Below, piece by piece: positions 22,801 to 33,661 of a stretch of DNA of 64,000 nucleotides; within the stretch, counting starts at the first letter, position 1, and every line of letters starts with the position of its first letter. The position numbers were made by a program, and so were the translations under genes. The DNA is from Platanthera guangdongensis. Taxonomy: Eukaryota; Streptophyta; Magnoliopsida; Asparagales; Orchidaceae. Where the stretch lies: assembly GCA_039583875.1 (NCBI GenBank), contig CM077147.1, positions 110,716,124 to 110,780,123 of the forward strand, given 5' to 3'. Below the pieces are notes generated by a model. That model did no database searches. It worked only from the letters and a program-made list of their open reading frames with translations, and was not told where the DNA came from.

Positions 22801-22877
22801 TGTAACACCCCGAAACTCAAAAGAGCGACGGGTGGCGTTTTGAGCCAAGTTTGGAACTTGGTAGGGGTCACACGGCC
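22801..22877 (+). mobile_element. TK3 5' LTR, first 77 bp
   Basis: TGTAACACCCCGAAACTC...GGTCACACGGCC. It is the left tip of a Tekay-type LTR that resumes at 42853. The last five bases, CGGCC (22873-22877), are repeated at 42848-42852 as the TSD of SIR1. Confidence 0.88.
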
Positions 22878-23525
22878 TGAAAGTAAGGGTTAGATCTGAA
22901 ATACTCTAAAGGGGGGGGGAGTGAATAGAGTATCTTGAAAACTTAAAACTTTTAGCTGTAAATAAAAACAAACATAAGATAAAGTAATCTAGCATGACAT
23001 ATCACAAACACAGCAACCTAGCTAGCACAGCCATAACAAGAACAAAAGAAAAAGAACAGCAGACAACATAAGAATTTTATAGTGGTTCCCCTAAACTTGG
23101 GTACATCCACTCTTCTACCACCCTGGTAGGAATCCACTCAGGTTTTTGATCAGGTGACTGCCACCAATGAGCTTTTGATCAGGTGCTCAAAAACCAATCC
23201 TCAAGTCTTTTGGTCAGGTGACTTGCAACCAAGAATAACTTTTGAAGGGAGTTAAGAACCCTTTATATAGTGGGGGATGAGAGAGTGATTATGTCTTCTC
23301 TTTCTCAAATACAACTGAGAAGACTCTAGTGGATCTTGATTTTGACAAAACTCCCCCTGAGATCTAGATTTGTTCATGAAGGATGGAGCTTTGCTTCAGG
23401 GTGAGTAGGCCTTCAGAGTTTCAGCCTTGACCAGTAGATATCCAGGTGCTTCTTGACTGATATTATAATTGTTATCCTTTGAAGAATCCTGGGATGAAGA
23501 CAGAAGAAGACTCTTGATTTAAATG
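22878..23525 (-). mobile_element. SIR1 3' LTR, R-U5 part
   Basis: Begins TGAAAGTAAGGG and carries the box TTTATAGTGGTTCCCCT then TTGGGTACATCCACTC that all SIR elements here share near the LTR end. It also matches the SIR3 LTR (49471-) including TTTTTGATCAGGTG repeats. It stops at AAATG, the target of SIR2, and resumes at 32133. Confidence 0.88.
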
Positions 23526-23827
23526 TGAAAGATAATAGTTGCCAACCTAAATCACCTAGAAGGGGGTGAATAGGTGAGTTGTGCGTCTTTTTACGGAATA
23601 AAAAAAATCTCAACCAAAGCACAGATCTATCTACCAAACAAGCAAGCACAGACGAGGCAAGATTTATAGTGGTTCCCCAACCTTGGGTACATCCACTTTC
23701 CCTCACCGATCTAGCAATACACTAGACTCGGCTACTCCACTATCTCGGATTGGAAAACAATCCTACCCTCGGAACAACATTCCTACAAACTCGATCCACA
23801 AACGGATCTACACTCGGAAGGCAAAAC
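23526..23827 (-). mobile_element. SIR2 3' LTR remnant (U5)
   Basis: Closely matches 30134-30447 of the 5' LTR from TGAAAGATAATAG to GGAAGGCAAAACTTC, then identity stops sharply. The rest of the LTR is missing. Confidence 0.88.
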
Positions 23828-24076
23828 TTCATACACAGTGAGTTTAATGGTGATACCTTTGACTGAAGACTTCAAAACTGTGCCATGGTGCTTGACCTTG
23901 ACATTCCTGAAAAACTCTGCAACTTCGGGGAAGAGGATGTGACATGGTTCTTGGAGAACGAATGTTAAGCCGACGGTGTCGAGCAAAATCAGGAGATTAT
24001 GGAAATCAGCGAATAGGTCTGCAATCCCAACAACGACTAATTCCGAGCCAACACCGATCTTAGATGAGGCGGCCAT
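23783..24076 (-). pseudogene. SIR2 3' ORF, N-terminal fragment
   Basis: Starts MAASSKIGVGSELVVV at 24076. The stretch FADFHNLLILLDTVGL, FPEVAEFFRNVKV and VKGITIKLTVYEVL aligns by eye with the start of the SIR1 3' ORF (36540-): spacing of hydrophobic blocks and the xEFxxN...V...L pattern agree. Both resemble the widespread 'putative plant transposon protein' domain seen in plant retroelements. The last codons run into LTR sequence because of the deletion. Function unknown. Confidence 0.55.
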
Positions 24077-24227
24077 GATTCAGAAGTCTTGGAGATGGCG
24101 AAACCCTAGAAAGCGTCGATGGGGAGACGGAAAGGGCGCGACTCTGCAACTGATGGAGGAAGGCGAAGAGGCAGACAGGTACTCGAGAGACGGAAATGAT
24201 TTCGTGTAGATGAAATTTGCGGATTTT

Positions 24228-24240
24228 CTTATTTATATAA
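24228..24240 (-). promoter_or_regulatory. TATA box before the SIR2 3' ORF
   Basis: TTATATAAATAAG on the minus strand, about 150 bases upstream of the ORF's ATG and downstream of the ACTCGAGTA array, the same order as in the SIR2 U3. Confidence 0.5.
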
Positions 24241-24369
24241 CCCTAGGTTTAGGTCTAATTATTTTAAAAAAATACTGAAGTAAACCATAGAATAGGCGGC
24301 ATAAGCCTTTGGTTTGCGCATAAGAAAATTTGAATAAGAGATGACTCGGCATATACACGAGTGAGGAAA

Positions 24370-24640
24370 TATCTCGAGTAGATAAGTCTGGAGTTACTCG
24401 GGTAAGTATACAGAAGTACTCGAGTAGATGTATGGAAGTACTCGAGTAGGTCAATGAGGTACTCGAGTAAGTGAAGTTGACTACTCGAGTATGTCAGTCT
24501 GCTACTCGAGTAGGTCAAGTCGACTACACGAGTATATCATTCCACTACTCGAGTAGGTCAAGTTGACTACTCGAGTATGTCATTCTACTACTCGAGTAGG
24601 TCATATACTTACTCGAGTATGCTGTTACTTACTCGAGTCA
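24370..24640 (-). repeat. SIR2 internal ACTCGAGTA array
   Basis: CTCGAG (or one-base variants) begins at 24372, 24397, 24419, 24441, 24462, 24484, 24505, 24526, 24548, 24570, 24591, 24612 and 24632: a spacing of 20-22 bp after the first. Most copies are the palindrome TACTCGAGTA. It lies between pol and the 3' ORF, outside the LTR, yet has the same motif as the SIR2 U3. Confidence 0.93.
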
Positions 24641-24716
24641 AAAACTTAAACTTTTGGAAAACTCCAACTTTTGACTAACCTTTGAGCCTTGAGCCTTCTT
24701 GAAAGTCCAGCTTCTT

Positions 24717-26498
24717 CTAGTCTTCCTTGTTGAGCATCCCAAGTTCTATTTTGAAGAACGAGAAATTGGTCTCGTCCGGCGGCTTCGTGAAAATATCTGC
24801 AATTTGCCTATCTGTAGGGACATATTGAAGGTCTATGTCCCCATGCTCCACATGCTCCCGGATGAAATGATACCTTAGCTCTATATGCTTTGTCCGGCTG
24901 AGCGAGACTGGGTTGTTGGCTATTGCTATTGCGCTGGAGGAGTCGCAAAACAATGGAATCTTTGCAAACTTCATGTCGTAGTCTTCGAACTGATTCTTTA
25001 TCCACAGTAAATGTGCACAACAACTGCCTGCAGAGATGTACTCTGACTCGGCTGTTGAGATTGCCACACAGTTTTACTTCTTGCTACTCCAGGAGATAAG
25101 TCTTCTTCCAAAGAATTGACAAGTCCCCGAAGTGCTTTTCCTGTCGTCTTTGCTACCTACAAAATCTGCATCTGAAAAACCTATTAGTTCGCTATCATTA
25201 CTTCTTGGGTACCATAAGCCAAGATTTGGTGTACCTTTAAGGTATCTCAAAATCCGATTCGCAGCAGCGTAGTGAGATTCCTTAGAGTTCACCTGAAATC
25301 TAGCACAGACACATGTTGAGAATATTATGTCAGGTCTACTTGCAGTAAGGTAGAGCAAGGATCCAATAATTCTTTTGTACTTGGTTTCATCAAAAGGTTT
25401 CCATTTTTCATCCTTGTCCAGAGACATTGTTGAACCCATTGGAGTCCTCATCGAGGTTGCGTTCTCCATTCCGAATTTCTTAATTAGCTCTTTGGTGAAC
25501 TTGGTCTGTGAGATGAAAATTCCATCTTCAGACTGTTTCACTTGAAGCCCTAAGAAATACTTCACCTCGCCCATACTGCTCATTTCAAACTTCCCTTGCA
25601 TAAGTTTTGAAAACTTCTTGCAGAGGTTGTCATCAGTAGAGCCAAAAATAATGTCGTCGACATAGATTTGCACTAGCAAAATCTTGCCTTTAATTTCCCT
25701 AAGAAATAATATCTTGTCTATCTTTCCTCTTGTGAACTTGTTCTCAAGTAGAAAGCTAGACAACGTCTCATACCAAGCTCGAGGAGCTTGTTTCAGAGCA
25801 TACAATGCTTTATTCAGTAAATAAACGTAATCAGGAAAGTTAGAATCAACAAAACCTGGAGGTTGTTCCACATACACCTCTTCCTTTATGTCACCATTAA
25901 GGAAGGCAGACTTCACATCCATCTGGTAGACAGTGAAACCTTTGAGTGCAGCATATGCTAGGAATAACCTTATAGCCTCCAGCCTTGACACTGGAGAGTA
26001 CGTCTGGTCGAAGTCAATTCATTCTTCTTGACGATAACCTTTGGCGACAAGTCTGGCCTTGTTCTTTACTATCGTTCCATCCTCGTCCATCTTGTTCCTG
26101 TAGACCCATTTTGTCCCAATGACGTTCTTACCTTTGGGTCTTGGAACAAGCTTCCATACTTTGCAGCACTTGAACTGGTTCAGTTCTTCTTCCATTGCCA
26201 TTATCCACGATGCATCTGAGTTTGCTTCCTCAAACTTCTTTGGTTCAACCTGCGAGAGAAAACTTAAATATAGATTCTCATTAGTTGTACCTCTACGAGT
26301 TCTGACACCATCTCGGGGATCTCCTATGATCTGTTCCATGCGATGATCCTTCAAATATCTGAGCTCTAGAGTCCTTGCATCTGGATTGTCTTCTATCACT
26401 GGAGTGACTTCTTCATCTTGATCATCAGCCTCTCCAATAGGGGTTGGAGTGGTGATCTTGATGAACTTTTCACCTTTGTCTTCGGATGGTTCATCCAA
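24717..26498 (-). pseudogene. SIR2 reverse transcriptase and RNase H
   Basis: Copia reverse transcriptase: [33 protein letters not shown], then from 25991 [36 protein letters not shown] and an intact catalytic [11 protein letters not shown]. RNase H follows with SISTAESEYISA, FCDSSSAIAIA, RTKHIELRYHFIRE and DIFTKPP. Only two breaks are seen: TGA in place of Gly at about 26018 and TAA in place of Gln at about 25073. It is among the best-preserved pol segments here. Confidence 0.93.
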
Positions 26499-26555
26499 GC
26501 TAATTTATTTCAGCTTTGCACCTGCATCTTAAATAAGCATACTAGAAGAGTTGCT

Positions 26556-27428
26556 TTACAGCAAGCTCGTCTCATCAAATACAACATGTATCGATTCTTC
26601 TACCACCCGGGTTTTTCTATTAAAAATCCTATATGCCTTACTATGACTACTATAACCTACAAAAATACCTTCAAAACTCTTTTCGCTAAACTTAGTAGTA
26701 TGATACTTGCCATTGTTTAGCACGAAGCATTTACAGTCAAAAATTCTAAAATATGAGACTGTTGGTTTCCTGCCCTTCAAAAGTTTGTAAGGTGTCTTAT
26801 CGTGGTCTTTGTTTATGAGAGCTCGATTTTGCACGTGACATGCAGTGTTGACGGCTTCAACAAAAAAATATTTCGGAAGTGAAGCATCACTCAACATGGT
26901 CCTGCAGGCCTCTATGAGTGTTCTATTACTTCTCTCGGCCACTCTATTTTATTGTGGAGTACGAGGAGAGGAAAACTCATTAAAGATACCTAAGCTTTCA
27001 CAAAATTCTGTCATGGCCCCAGACTTAAACTCTGTTCCATTGTCACATCTGATTTTGAATATGGAGCAGTTGTTCTCATTCTGGACTTCCCTGACAAAAT
27101 TAGTAAAGATGTCGAAGGTATCTGACTTGTGTTTTAGAAAGAACACCCACACAAAGCGCGAGTAATCATCAACAATTATCAACGTATAATCCTTACCTCC
27201 CAAACTTCTAATTTGCAGTGGACCAAACAAGTCCATATGCAGTAGATGAAGACATCTATTAGAATCCTTGCCAATAACGCTTTTAAAGGTAGCCCTTCTT
27301 TGCTTGCCTTTTACACATACATGACAAGGTCTATCTTTGATGTACTTGACATTTGGGGCATCACGTACTAAGTTCATTGAAAATAGTTTATTTATAGTTT
27401 TGGAATTAATATGTGCTAATATCTTGTG
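26556..27428 (-). pseudogene. SIR2 integrase
   Basis: Zinc-binding part with CHVCVKGKQ, then the catalytic core: LHMDLFGPLQ (Asp), IIVDDYSRFVWV, FKIRCDNGTEF (Asp) and AERSNRTLIEA (Glu). A TAA replaces a Gln codon just before the Glu segment (near 26946), splitting it. The C-terminal part has TPYKLLKGRKPTVSYFRIFDC and GIFVGYSSHSKAYRIFN. It would insert cDNA into the genome. Confidence 0.92.
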
Positions 27429-27700
27429 CTATTGGTCACCAAGAGACGCACTATCTTTTGCTAAAAAGCACACTGGTGTCGAAGAGTCTATACAGATGAA
27501 ATTCAAACAGAAAATGTTTCTGCTTCGAGTGCCGGATAGAATTATTTCCATATTGTCAACAGATTTTATCAAGCACTTGTCAGCGTGTAACTCAACTATG
27601 TATCCTTTATCGTAGAGTTGGCTTATGCTTATAAGGTTATGTTCCAAACCTTTAACATAAGCCACATCTGAGAAGGATACATTACCGTTAGTAATCATAC
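27429..27700 (-). pseudogene. SIR2 protease, C-terminal part only
   Basis: ITNGNVSFSDVAYVKGLEHN and LISISQLYDKGYIVE match the downstream half of copia protease, as in SIR3 at 47171-46740. The catalytic DSG segment that should precede it is missing: coding sequence jumps from the gag tail to this part. Confidence 0.8.
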
Positions 27701-27739
27701 CAGATTGGCGTTTTGTTGGCCTTTGGACATTCCTGCAAT

Positions 27740-30051
27740 CATAATCAGTTAGCCTTAGGAACCCAAATACGTTTGGGTCCTTGGTCTTGGGTTAGAACAC
27801 TCCCCCTACGAATATTAGCATTAGGAGTGGTCTTCCTCATATTGCCAAACATGTGGGTTGCAGCATTTCTAGGATTAAACCAACAATCAATGGCAAAGTG
27901 ACCAATTCTGCCACAACACCAACGGTCAAATCTATTGTATCTTTGCCTTAAGTTCTCCTGCTTGACCTTTTGGAACTATGGTCTAGCAGAGTCAGCATTC
28001 TTGGAGGAAGATGCCTCATGATGATGACAATCACATGACTTCTTCTCCTTTACAGGCTTTTCTACAATAGGCTTTACCTTTGGTGCCTTCTTGAAGTTAT
28101 GGTCATGATTGAAAGGGCCATAGCTCTGAAGAATGACTTCTTCATAAGGTGTCTTAAAGACACTTTCGCCAAAGTTTCTGGGTCGAGTCCATCCTTGATA
28201 CTGGGACTTTGGCTCTACATAGGTAGGCCTAGCAAAGTTCCCGTAGGATGAGTCAAAATCAAACTCATTTGAAGGAAATATAACCTTCTTGAACGTGGTC
28301 TGATCTTGAGGGGCTTTCCCCTTCTCTTTGGCTAAGGCCTTTTTTGGCGGCCTTATTCTTTCGTTGAGCCTTATTTCTCCTAGAGGATTTACTAGGAGAT
28401 TCTTCATGGCCTAATCCAGCACCCTTGGCCTTGGCTGAGAATTCAGCAACGAATGGAAGAACTGTCTTGGGCTTCGAGAAACTTTCAACTAGTTTCTTTT
28501 CAGCAGCAAGTTGGGCTTCCAGTTCCTTGATGATTTTATCTTTGAGGTCAAGGTGCTCAAGAGCCTTGTTATATTCTTCAATAACATTATTGAAGTTTTC
28601 TTTGAGCGAGTCAGTCTTTGCGACTTTATCTCTCAAGATGCTCTCTTCAGCTTTGAGAGACTTTATCTCTTTAGCCTGAGTTTTCAAGACTCGGCGACAT
28701 TTGTCGTAGGCCATGATTAACTCCTTATATTGGGCCATAAGTTCTGACTCATCGTCAAAAGAGCTATCCTCATAATCATGTTTAAAAACTTTAGAATCAG
28801 AGAGAGGAGTGTGAGAGTTTACATTCCCAGTGAACTGGGGCTCTTGTTCATCATCAGTTTGAGCCATGAGTCCAAAATAGGATTCTTCTTCTTCACTCGA
28901 CTCAGGTGAGTCAGAGTCACTAAGAGTTTTGCCCTTTTTGGCCATCAAGCTCTTCTCTGTCCTCTTCTTGATGTACAAGGACTTCTTTTCCTCTCTCCTA
29001 CCACCCTCCTTCTTCTTGTGAGGGCAGTCAGCGATGACGTGTCCTGACTTATTACAACAATAACAAATAATATCAGTCGAAATATGTTTGTTCTATTTAG
29101 AATTATACCTGTCATGGCTGTTTGAGCCTTTTCTTTGCCGATCACCATCGCGTTGTGATCTTCTATAGGATGCATCCTTGCCTTTCCACTACTTCTTCTT
29201 GTTCAGGAATTTCTTGAACTGCCGAGAGAGTAGTGAGAACTCTCCTTCTGATAGTTTAGAGCCTGAGGTGCTTGGCTCTGAGGTTTCTTCTTCACTAACT
29301 TCTGCTGCTGGAGTAGGAGGAACAGCCTTGGACTTCTTAGAGGTGTCTGCCTTTAAAGCAACAAACTTCTCCTTGAATGCAGACCTGTTTTTCTCTTCTT
29401 CAGCCTTCCTGGTGTTGAGTTAGAGCTCATAGGATATCAGCTTCCCGAAGAGATTTTGAGGATCTGTCTCGGCCAGTTTTCCAAACTCCCTTATAACACA
29501 GACCTTGTTATCCCATTTCTTAGTCAGGGATGTCAAGAACTTATCATTTAGCTCTCCATTAGTGAAGACTCTTCCATAGACCCTTAGCACATTCACTATC
29601 TTGAAGAAATTCTCAAAGGTGTCAACAATGGTTTCTTTGTTTCCTTGTCGGAAGGCCTCATACTTCTGATTTAGAAGGGATCTTCTATCATCCCTTACTT
29701 CTTCTGTACCTTCCATTAGGGTAACTAATGACTGCCATATCTCCTTTGCAGACTGGCAGTGAATCAGATTTTGCAGCATTGAATCATCGACTGCACTTGC
29801 TATGATATTTTTCGCCTTTTTGTCCAATGAGACAAGTGCAATCTAATCCTTATCTAGATCCATAAGTTTCTTGGGGACTTTCTTAGTTGGATCTATAGTG
29901 GAGACAGTCATGGGAATATAAGGACTTCTTCAACTATCATGAAGATCCTTGGATCCACAGCTTCCATGAAGAACTTGATTCTCTCTTTCCACATAGGGAA
30001 ATTATTTTTGTTGCACAGAGGAAGCTTGGCAAAATCTTTAGTCTTGTCCAT
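27740..30051 (-). pseudogene. SIR2 gag
   Basis: Starts MDKTKDFAKLPLCNKNNFPM at 30051. A UBN2-type Gag core follows (NIIASAVDDSMLQNLI, EIWQSLVTLMEGTEEV, RRSLLNQKYEAF, LTSLTKKWDNKV). A zinc knuckle CYCCNKSGHVIADC lies near 29040-29070. Then come an acidic Ser/Glu stretch and a coiled coil (about 28720-28430). A second knuckle near 27905-27940 has lost its first Cys. Stops and frameshifts lie near 29930, 29420 and 29080. Confidence 0.88.
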
Positions 30052-30120
30052 TTGGTAGATCTCAAATGACAACTATTTAAGAATCTGATCAAGGTGTTAA
30101 CATTTTAAAGATCAACCTCC

Positions 30121-30133
30121 CTCTGATACCAAT
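30121..30133 (-). other. SIR2 primer-binding site
   Basis: CTCTGATACCAAT on the plus strand (ATTGGTATCAGAG on the element strand) touches the 5' LTR and matches initiator-Met tRNA. Confidence 0.87.
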
Positions 30134-30891
30134 TGAAAGATAATAGTTGCCAAACTAAATCACTTAGAGGGGGGGGGGGGGGGGTAAATAGGTGAGTTGT
30201 GCGTCTTTTTGCGGAATAAAAAAATCTCAACCAAAGCACAGATCTATCTACCAAACAAGCAAACACAGATGATGCAAGATTTATAGTGGTTCCCCAACCT
30301 TGGGTACAGCCACTTTCCCTCACCGATCTAGAAATACACAAGACTCGGCTACTCCACTATCTCGGATTGGAAAACAATCCTACCCTCAGAACAACGTTCC
30401 TATAAACTCGATCCACAAACGGATCTACACTCGGAAGGCAAAACTTCCTACAATCTCGGAGTTGAAAACTCCTACACTCGGAGAAATCTTCTCCTATAAT
30501 AATGAAATAAAACAGTACATAAATACAAACAGTAAATTCTCTTGTTCAGATCTGCAACAGAAAATTAGAAATTCCTTCTTCTAGGTGTGCGACATTATCA
30601 GAATATTGAAGAAGAATCTCGACAATATCAGATCTGGAACTTCTCGACTTTACACGATCGAATGAGAAGATGAAGCGTTGAGCGGAGATCTCGATCTGTA
30701 GAGTCTTCTTAATCCGAATCCTCAAAAAGGTGAAACCCTAGCCGGTCGGAAATCTGCGATGGCAGTGGCGCGTGTTTCGTTCTTGGAGAGAGAGAGAGAG
30801 GAGACAAAATTCTTTTTGGAAAGTACGGCTGCAAAAACTTTCTTAGAATAATTTGCTTTAAAAAAACTTAGGGTTTGTCGGTTTGACAAGA

Positions 30892-30902
30892 CCTTTTATA
30901 GG
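30892..30902 (-). promoter_or_regulatory. SIR2 LTR TATA box
   Basis: CCTATAAAAGG on the minus strand, about 120 bp downstream of the ACTCGAGTA array. A textbook plant TATA sequence; likely start of the genomic RNA. Confidence 0.7.
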
Positions 30903-31024
30903 AGAAGAAAATATTAGACTTAAATTAGTCATTATGAGAGAGACACGTGGACCAATCACATCAGAGTTTAAGAATAAGATCGTTAGGTCTAGACTTAAAG
31001 AATTTCTGAAAAGTTCAAAGTAAT

Positions 31025-31815
31025 AAATTACTCGAGTCAAGTAGAACTACTCGAGTATATGCAGCACTACTAGAGAAGGTAGAAGATGACTACTCGAGTA
31101 CATGAGAAAAATTACTCGGGAGAAAAAGAAATCATTACTCGAGTACATGGAGTCAACTACTCGAGTAAATAAGAATGAGAAAGACTCAGTTACTCGAGTA
31201 ACAAAAATGACTTACTCGAGTACTTAAGTACTTACACGAGAGGTGGAGTAAATTACTCGAGTACAAGAAATACTACTCGAGTATATAAGAATGAACTACT
31301 CGAGTATATCAGAAACTACTCTAGACAAACACTTAAAAAATTTCTAGAATAGGAAAACAAAACTACTCGAGTATATAACATGAACTACTCGAGACAGAAT
31401 GAACTACTCGAGTATATAACATGAACTACTCGAGTAATTCACTTAGAGAAATTTTCTGGAATAGAATTCTGGATTACACGAGTAAAAACATTGGACTACT
31501 CGAGTAGTAGATGAACTACTCGAGTATATGATTTAGAATACTCGAGCAAGTAGGAACTACACGAGTGTAAGAATCCAATTACTCGAGACATAAGATAGAA
31601 CTACTCGAGTATATATAATACTACTCGAGTATTTCACTTAGACAAATTTGAGAAGAGAAAATCTGAAAACTCGAGAGATAAAAGGAGACTACTCGAGTAT
31701 ACAAGATGAACAACTCGAGAGCCATAATTGGACTACTCGAGTATATTTTAACTATTCGAGTATAAACTCAGTAACTTACTCGAGTAAGTAAGGGACTACT
31801 CGAGTACTTTACTTA
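31025..31815 (-). repeat. SIR2 U3 ACTCGAGTA array
   Basis: More than twenty CTCGAG sites, most in TACTCGAGTA. Site starts at 31031, 31050, 31070, 31094, 31115, 31138, 31160 and then 31215, 31235, 31256 show the same ~21-bp rhythm as the internal array. Sequence between sites varies, so the motif and its spacing are kept, not a whole repeat unit. Confidence 0.93.
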
Positions 31816-32536
31816 GGAAAATGTTTCTGACAGATTTTCTTCTTCTAGGGGAAATCAACATCAAGTATTTTCACATAGTCCTAGAGCTTGAATATGAAAT
31901 GTATCCAAATAGAGAGGCTACACATGAGTCAACACTTTGGAACACACAATGAGGGATTACATTGTATGGTACTGTGTTTGGTGACATTGTAGACTGACAT
32001 TGGTATACACTTCCCATTAGAATCCTGCAAACACATAACTCAAACCAAGCATCAAATACAACTTAATTCATCTTATTTCAAGGGTGACTTCATCAAATCT
32101 GGGTTAGTGTGGATACAATACCCAACAAAATGGTTCTTCTTCTTCTTAAGCTTGCTGTTCTTCCTCTAGTCTAGGGCTTCTGATTTTGCTATGTTATTGG
32201 CCTGTGTATTTTGTTCTGTGTTCCGATGAGCAGGAAAAAGAAGAGCCTTTTCACTGTGTTGTTGTCTGTTCTGCTTAGGGAAGAGAAAGAAAAATCCTTT
32301 TTATCTTTCTTCTGAATTTGAATTTCTTCCTTCATTCAATGCTGACGGCCTGGAGAATATTTGCATTGATTGATTTCCCCAACTGTCCCATGGAAAAACA
32401 ACAAGCAATAATCCTGATGAAGATCGTAATCAATGCTTGCTTCTAACGGTAATATTCAGAGAATATTTAAGCATTGATTACTCAGGAATTATTGCAATAA
32501 AAAAAGAACAGAGGGAGGGTAATTTCTAAGTCTGGA

Positions 32537-32548
32537 ACTTTATAGAAT
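32537..32548 (-). promoter_or_regulatory. SIR1 LTR TATA box
   Basis: TTCTATAAAGTT on the minus strand, directly downstream of the last TCGTCGA-type site. Confidence 0.6.
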
Positions 32549-32549
32549 T

Positions 32550-33230
32550 CGTTGAGCAGAGAACATAATTTGTCGAGCTGGGTCCAGAGTTCATCGAGCA
32601 GAGAAGTCAAGTTCGTCAACCAGATAATCTTTGTTCGTCGAGCTGAGATCCAAGATCATCGAGCTGAGGACAGAACTGCTTTCTCTATAACCTTGCCAAC
32701 TCTGTGCATCAAGGTTGTCGAGCTGAAAATATAACTTCGTCGACTGAATAACAGAATTCCATATTTCTTGGACTTAAGAATGTTGAAGTAACGTGTCCAA
32801 AAATCGTCGACCTCAGAACTGGGTTCGTCGACCTGAGAACTAGTTTCGTCGAGCTGAGGGCTTCTAACTGCTACTTGATAAATCTTGCCAAGACTATGGT
32901 CTAAGTTCATCGAGCTGAGAACTAAGTTCGTCGAATGGAGTGTGATCCTGGACTTAGAATACTTAGATGTTTCTGGAGTAACATGTTGAAGTAGAATACC
33001 CAGCAATCGTCGACCTGAGAACTAAGTTCGTCGACCTGAGAACTAAGTTCGTTGACCGGAGTTAAGTGTGAAGAATTCTGGACTTGGAATGTTGAAGTAT
33101 ACTCTGGAAATCGTCGTCCTGAGATTCAAGTTCGTCGAGCTCAGCTCAGAGAATTTTCTCTAAGTTCGTCGAGCTGAGCACAACTTTCGTCGACATGAGT
33201 TCGACGAATGTCGAACTCATTTTCTGACTC
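32550..33230 (-). repeat. SIR1 U3 TCGTCGA array
   Basis: Repeated TTCGTCGAGCTGAG / TTCGTCGACCTGAG words. Core starts nearest the TATA box at 32551, 32572, 32593, 32615, 32637 and 32658 are 21-22 bp apart. Farther out the spacing is looser. Inverted copies (TTCGACGAA) occur near 33200. Confidence 0.9.
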
Positions 33231-33402
33231 TGAAATTTCTCTAAGTCTTGAGTCTTTTGCAGTCTATTGATGGCTGGTCCATGTAGGGTTGACTCTAAGG
33301 ACATGGCCTAAACTCTAGGACACACACATGACCCTGGCTATACATGTTGGGTCAAACATCCTAATTTAGTGAACCTAGCCCAAATCCAACTAGGGATCCA
33401 AT

Positions 33403-33419
33403 AATCTCCCCCTATTTGG
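33403..33419 (-). other. SIR1 polypurine tract
   Basis: TCTCCCCCTATTTGGG on the plus strand, i.e. CCCAAATAGGGGGAGA on the element strand, next to the 3' LTR. Confidence 0.82.
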
Positions 33420-33661
33420 GTAAGGTCACTAATTACAGACCCACTTTAATAACAAAATAATAAAATATATATCTGTCATGAAAAATTTAAATGTGCAGCA
33501 GATATATATACACAGTGCTTTGTATCAGAATATAAACAAACAGTTTTAAAATAATCAAAAGACTTAAACAGTTTAAAGTTCATTTCTTCTTCTTGGGCTC
33601 CTTTGGCTTATCTTCCTTAGTTTTGTCACCAGGCTGTGTAAACTTGATTTACCTGTTAGGA

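Larger units (their letters stand above)
23526..32127 (-). mobile_element. SIR2: SIRE/Maximus-like Ty1/copia element (8.6 kb)
   Basis: TSD AAATG at 23521-23525 and 32128-32132. Order on the minus strand: full 5' LTR (32127-30134), primer site, gag (30051-), integrase, reverse transcriptase, RNase H (to 24717), ACTCGAGTA array, TATA box, first part of the 3' ORF, and a 302-bp remnant of the 3' LTR (23827-23526). A deletion removed most of the 3' ORF and LTR. It sits inside the SIR1 3' LTR, so it is the younger insertion. Confidence 0.92.
30134..32127 (-). mobile_element. SIR2 5' LTR (1994 bp)
   Basis: On the element strand it begins TGTTGGGTATTGTATCC (32127) and ends ATTATCTTTCA (30134). Contents in order: U3 with the ACTCGAGTA array (31815-31025), TATA box CCTATAAAAGG (30902-30892), leader, and the box TATAGTGGTTCCCC near the end. 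A run of 14 G at 30170-30183 is a likely unstable site. Confidence 0.92.
32133..33402 (-). mobile_element. SIR1 3' LTR, U3 part
   Basis: Continues the LTR interrupted by SIR2 and ends GGGATCCAATA, a one-base variant of the ATCCAACA end of the 5' copy at 42847. On the element strand: U3 with a TCGTCGA array (33230-32550), then TATA box. About 820 bp match the 5' remnant at 42025-42847 with scattered changes. Confidence 0.9.

Noticed and set aside
28265..28978. Coiled-coil protein in SIR2 as a separate gene
   Set aside because: It lies between the gag zinc knuckle and protease in the element's orientation and has a counterpart in SIR1 and SIR3, so it is part of gag.
22568..30183. Long G runs (22568-22580, 22912-22919, 30170-30183; also 49538-49549) as G-quadruplex signals
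   Set aside because: Single homopolymer runs, three of them at the same place in SIR LTR ends; more likely slippage-prone sites or sequencing error than a functional quadruplex.
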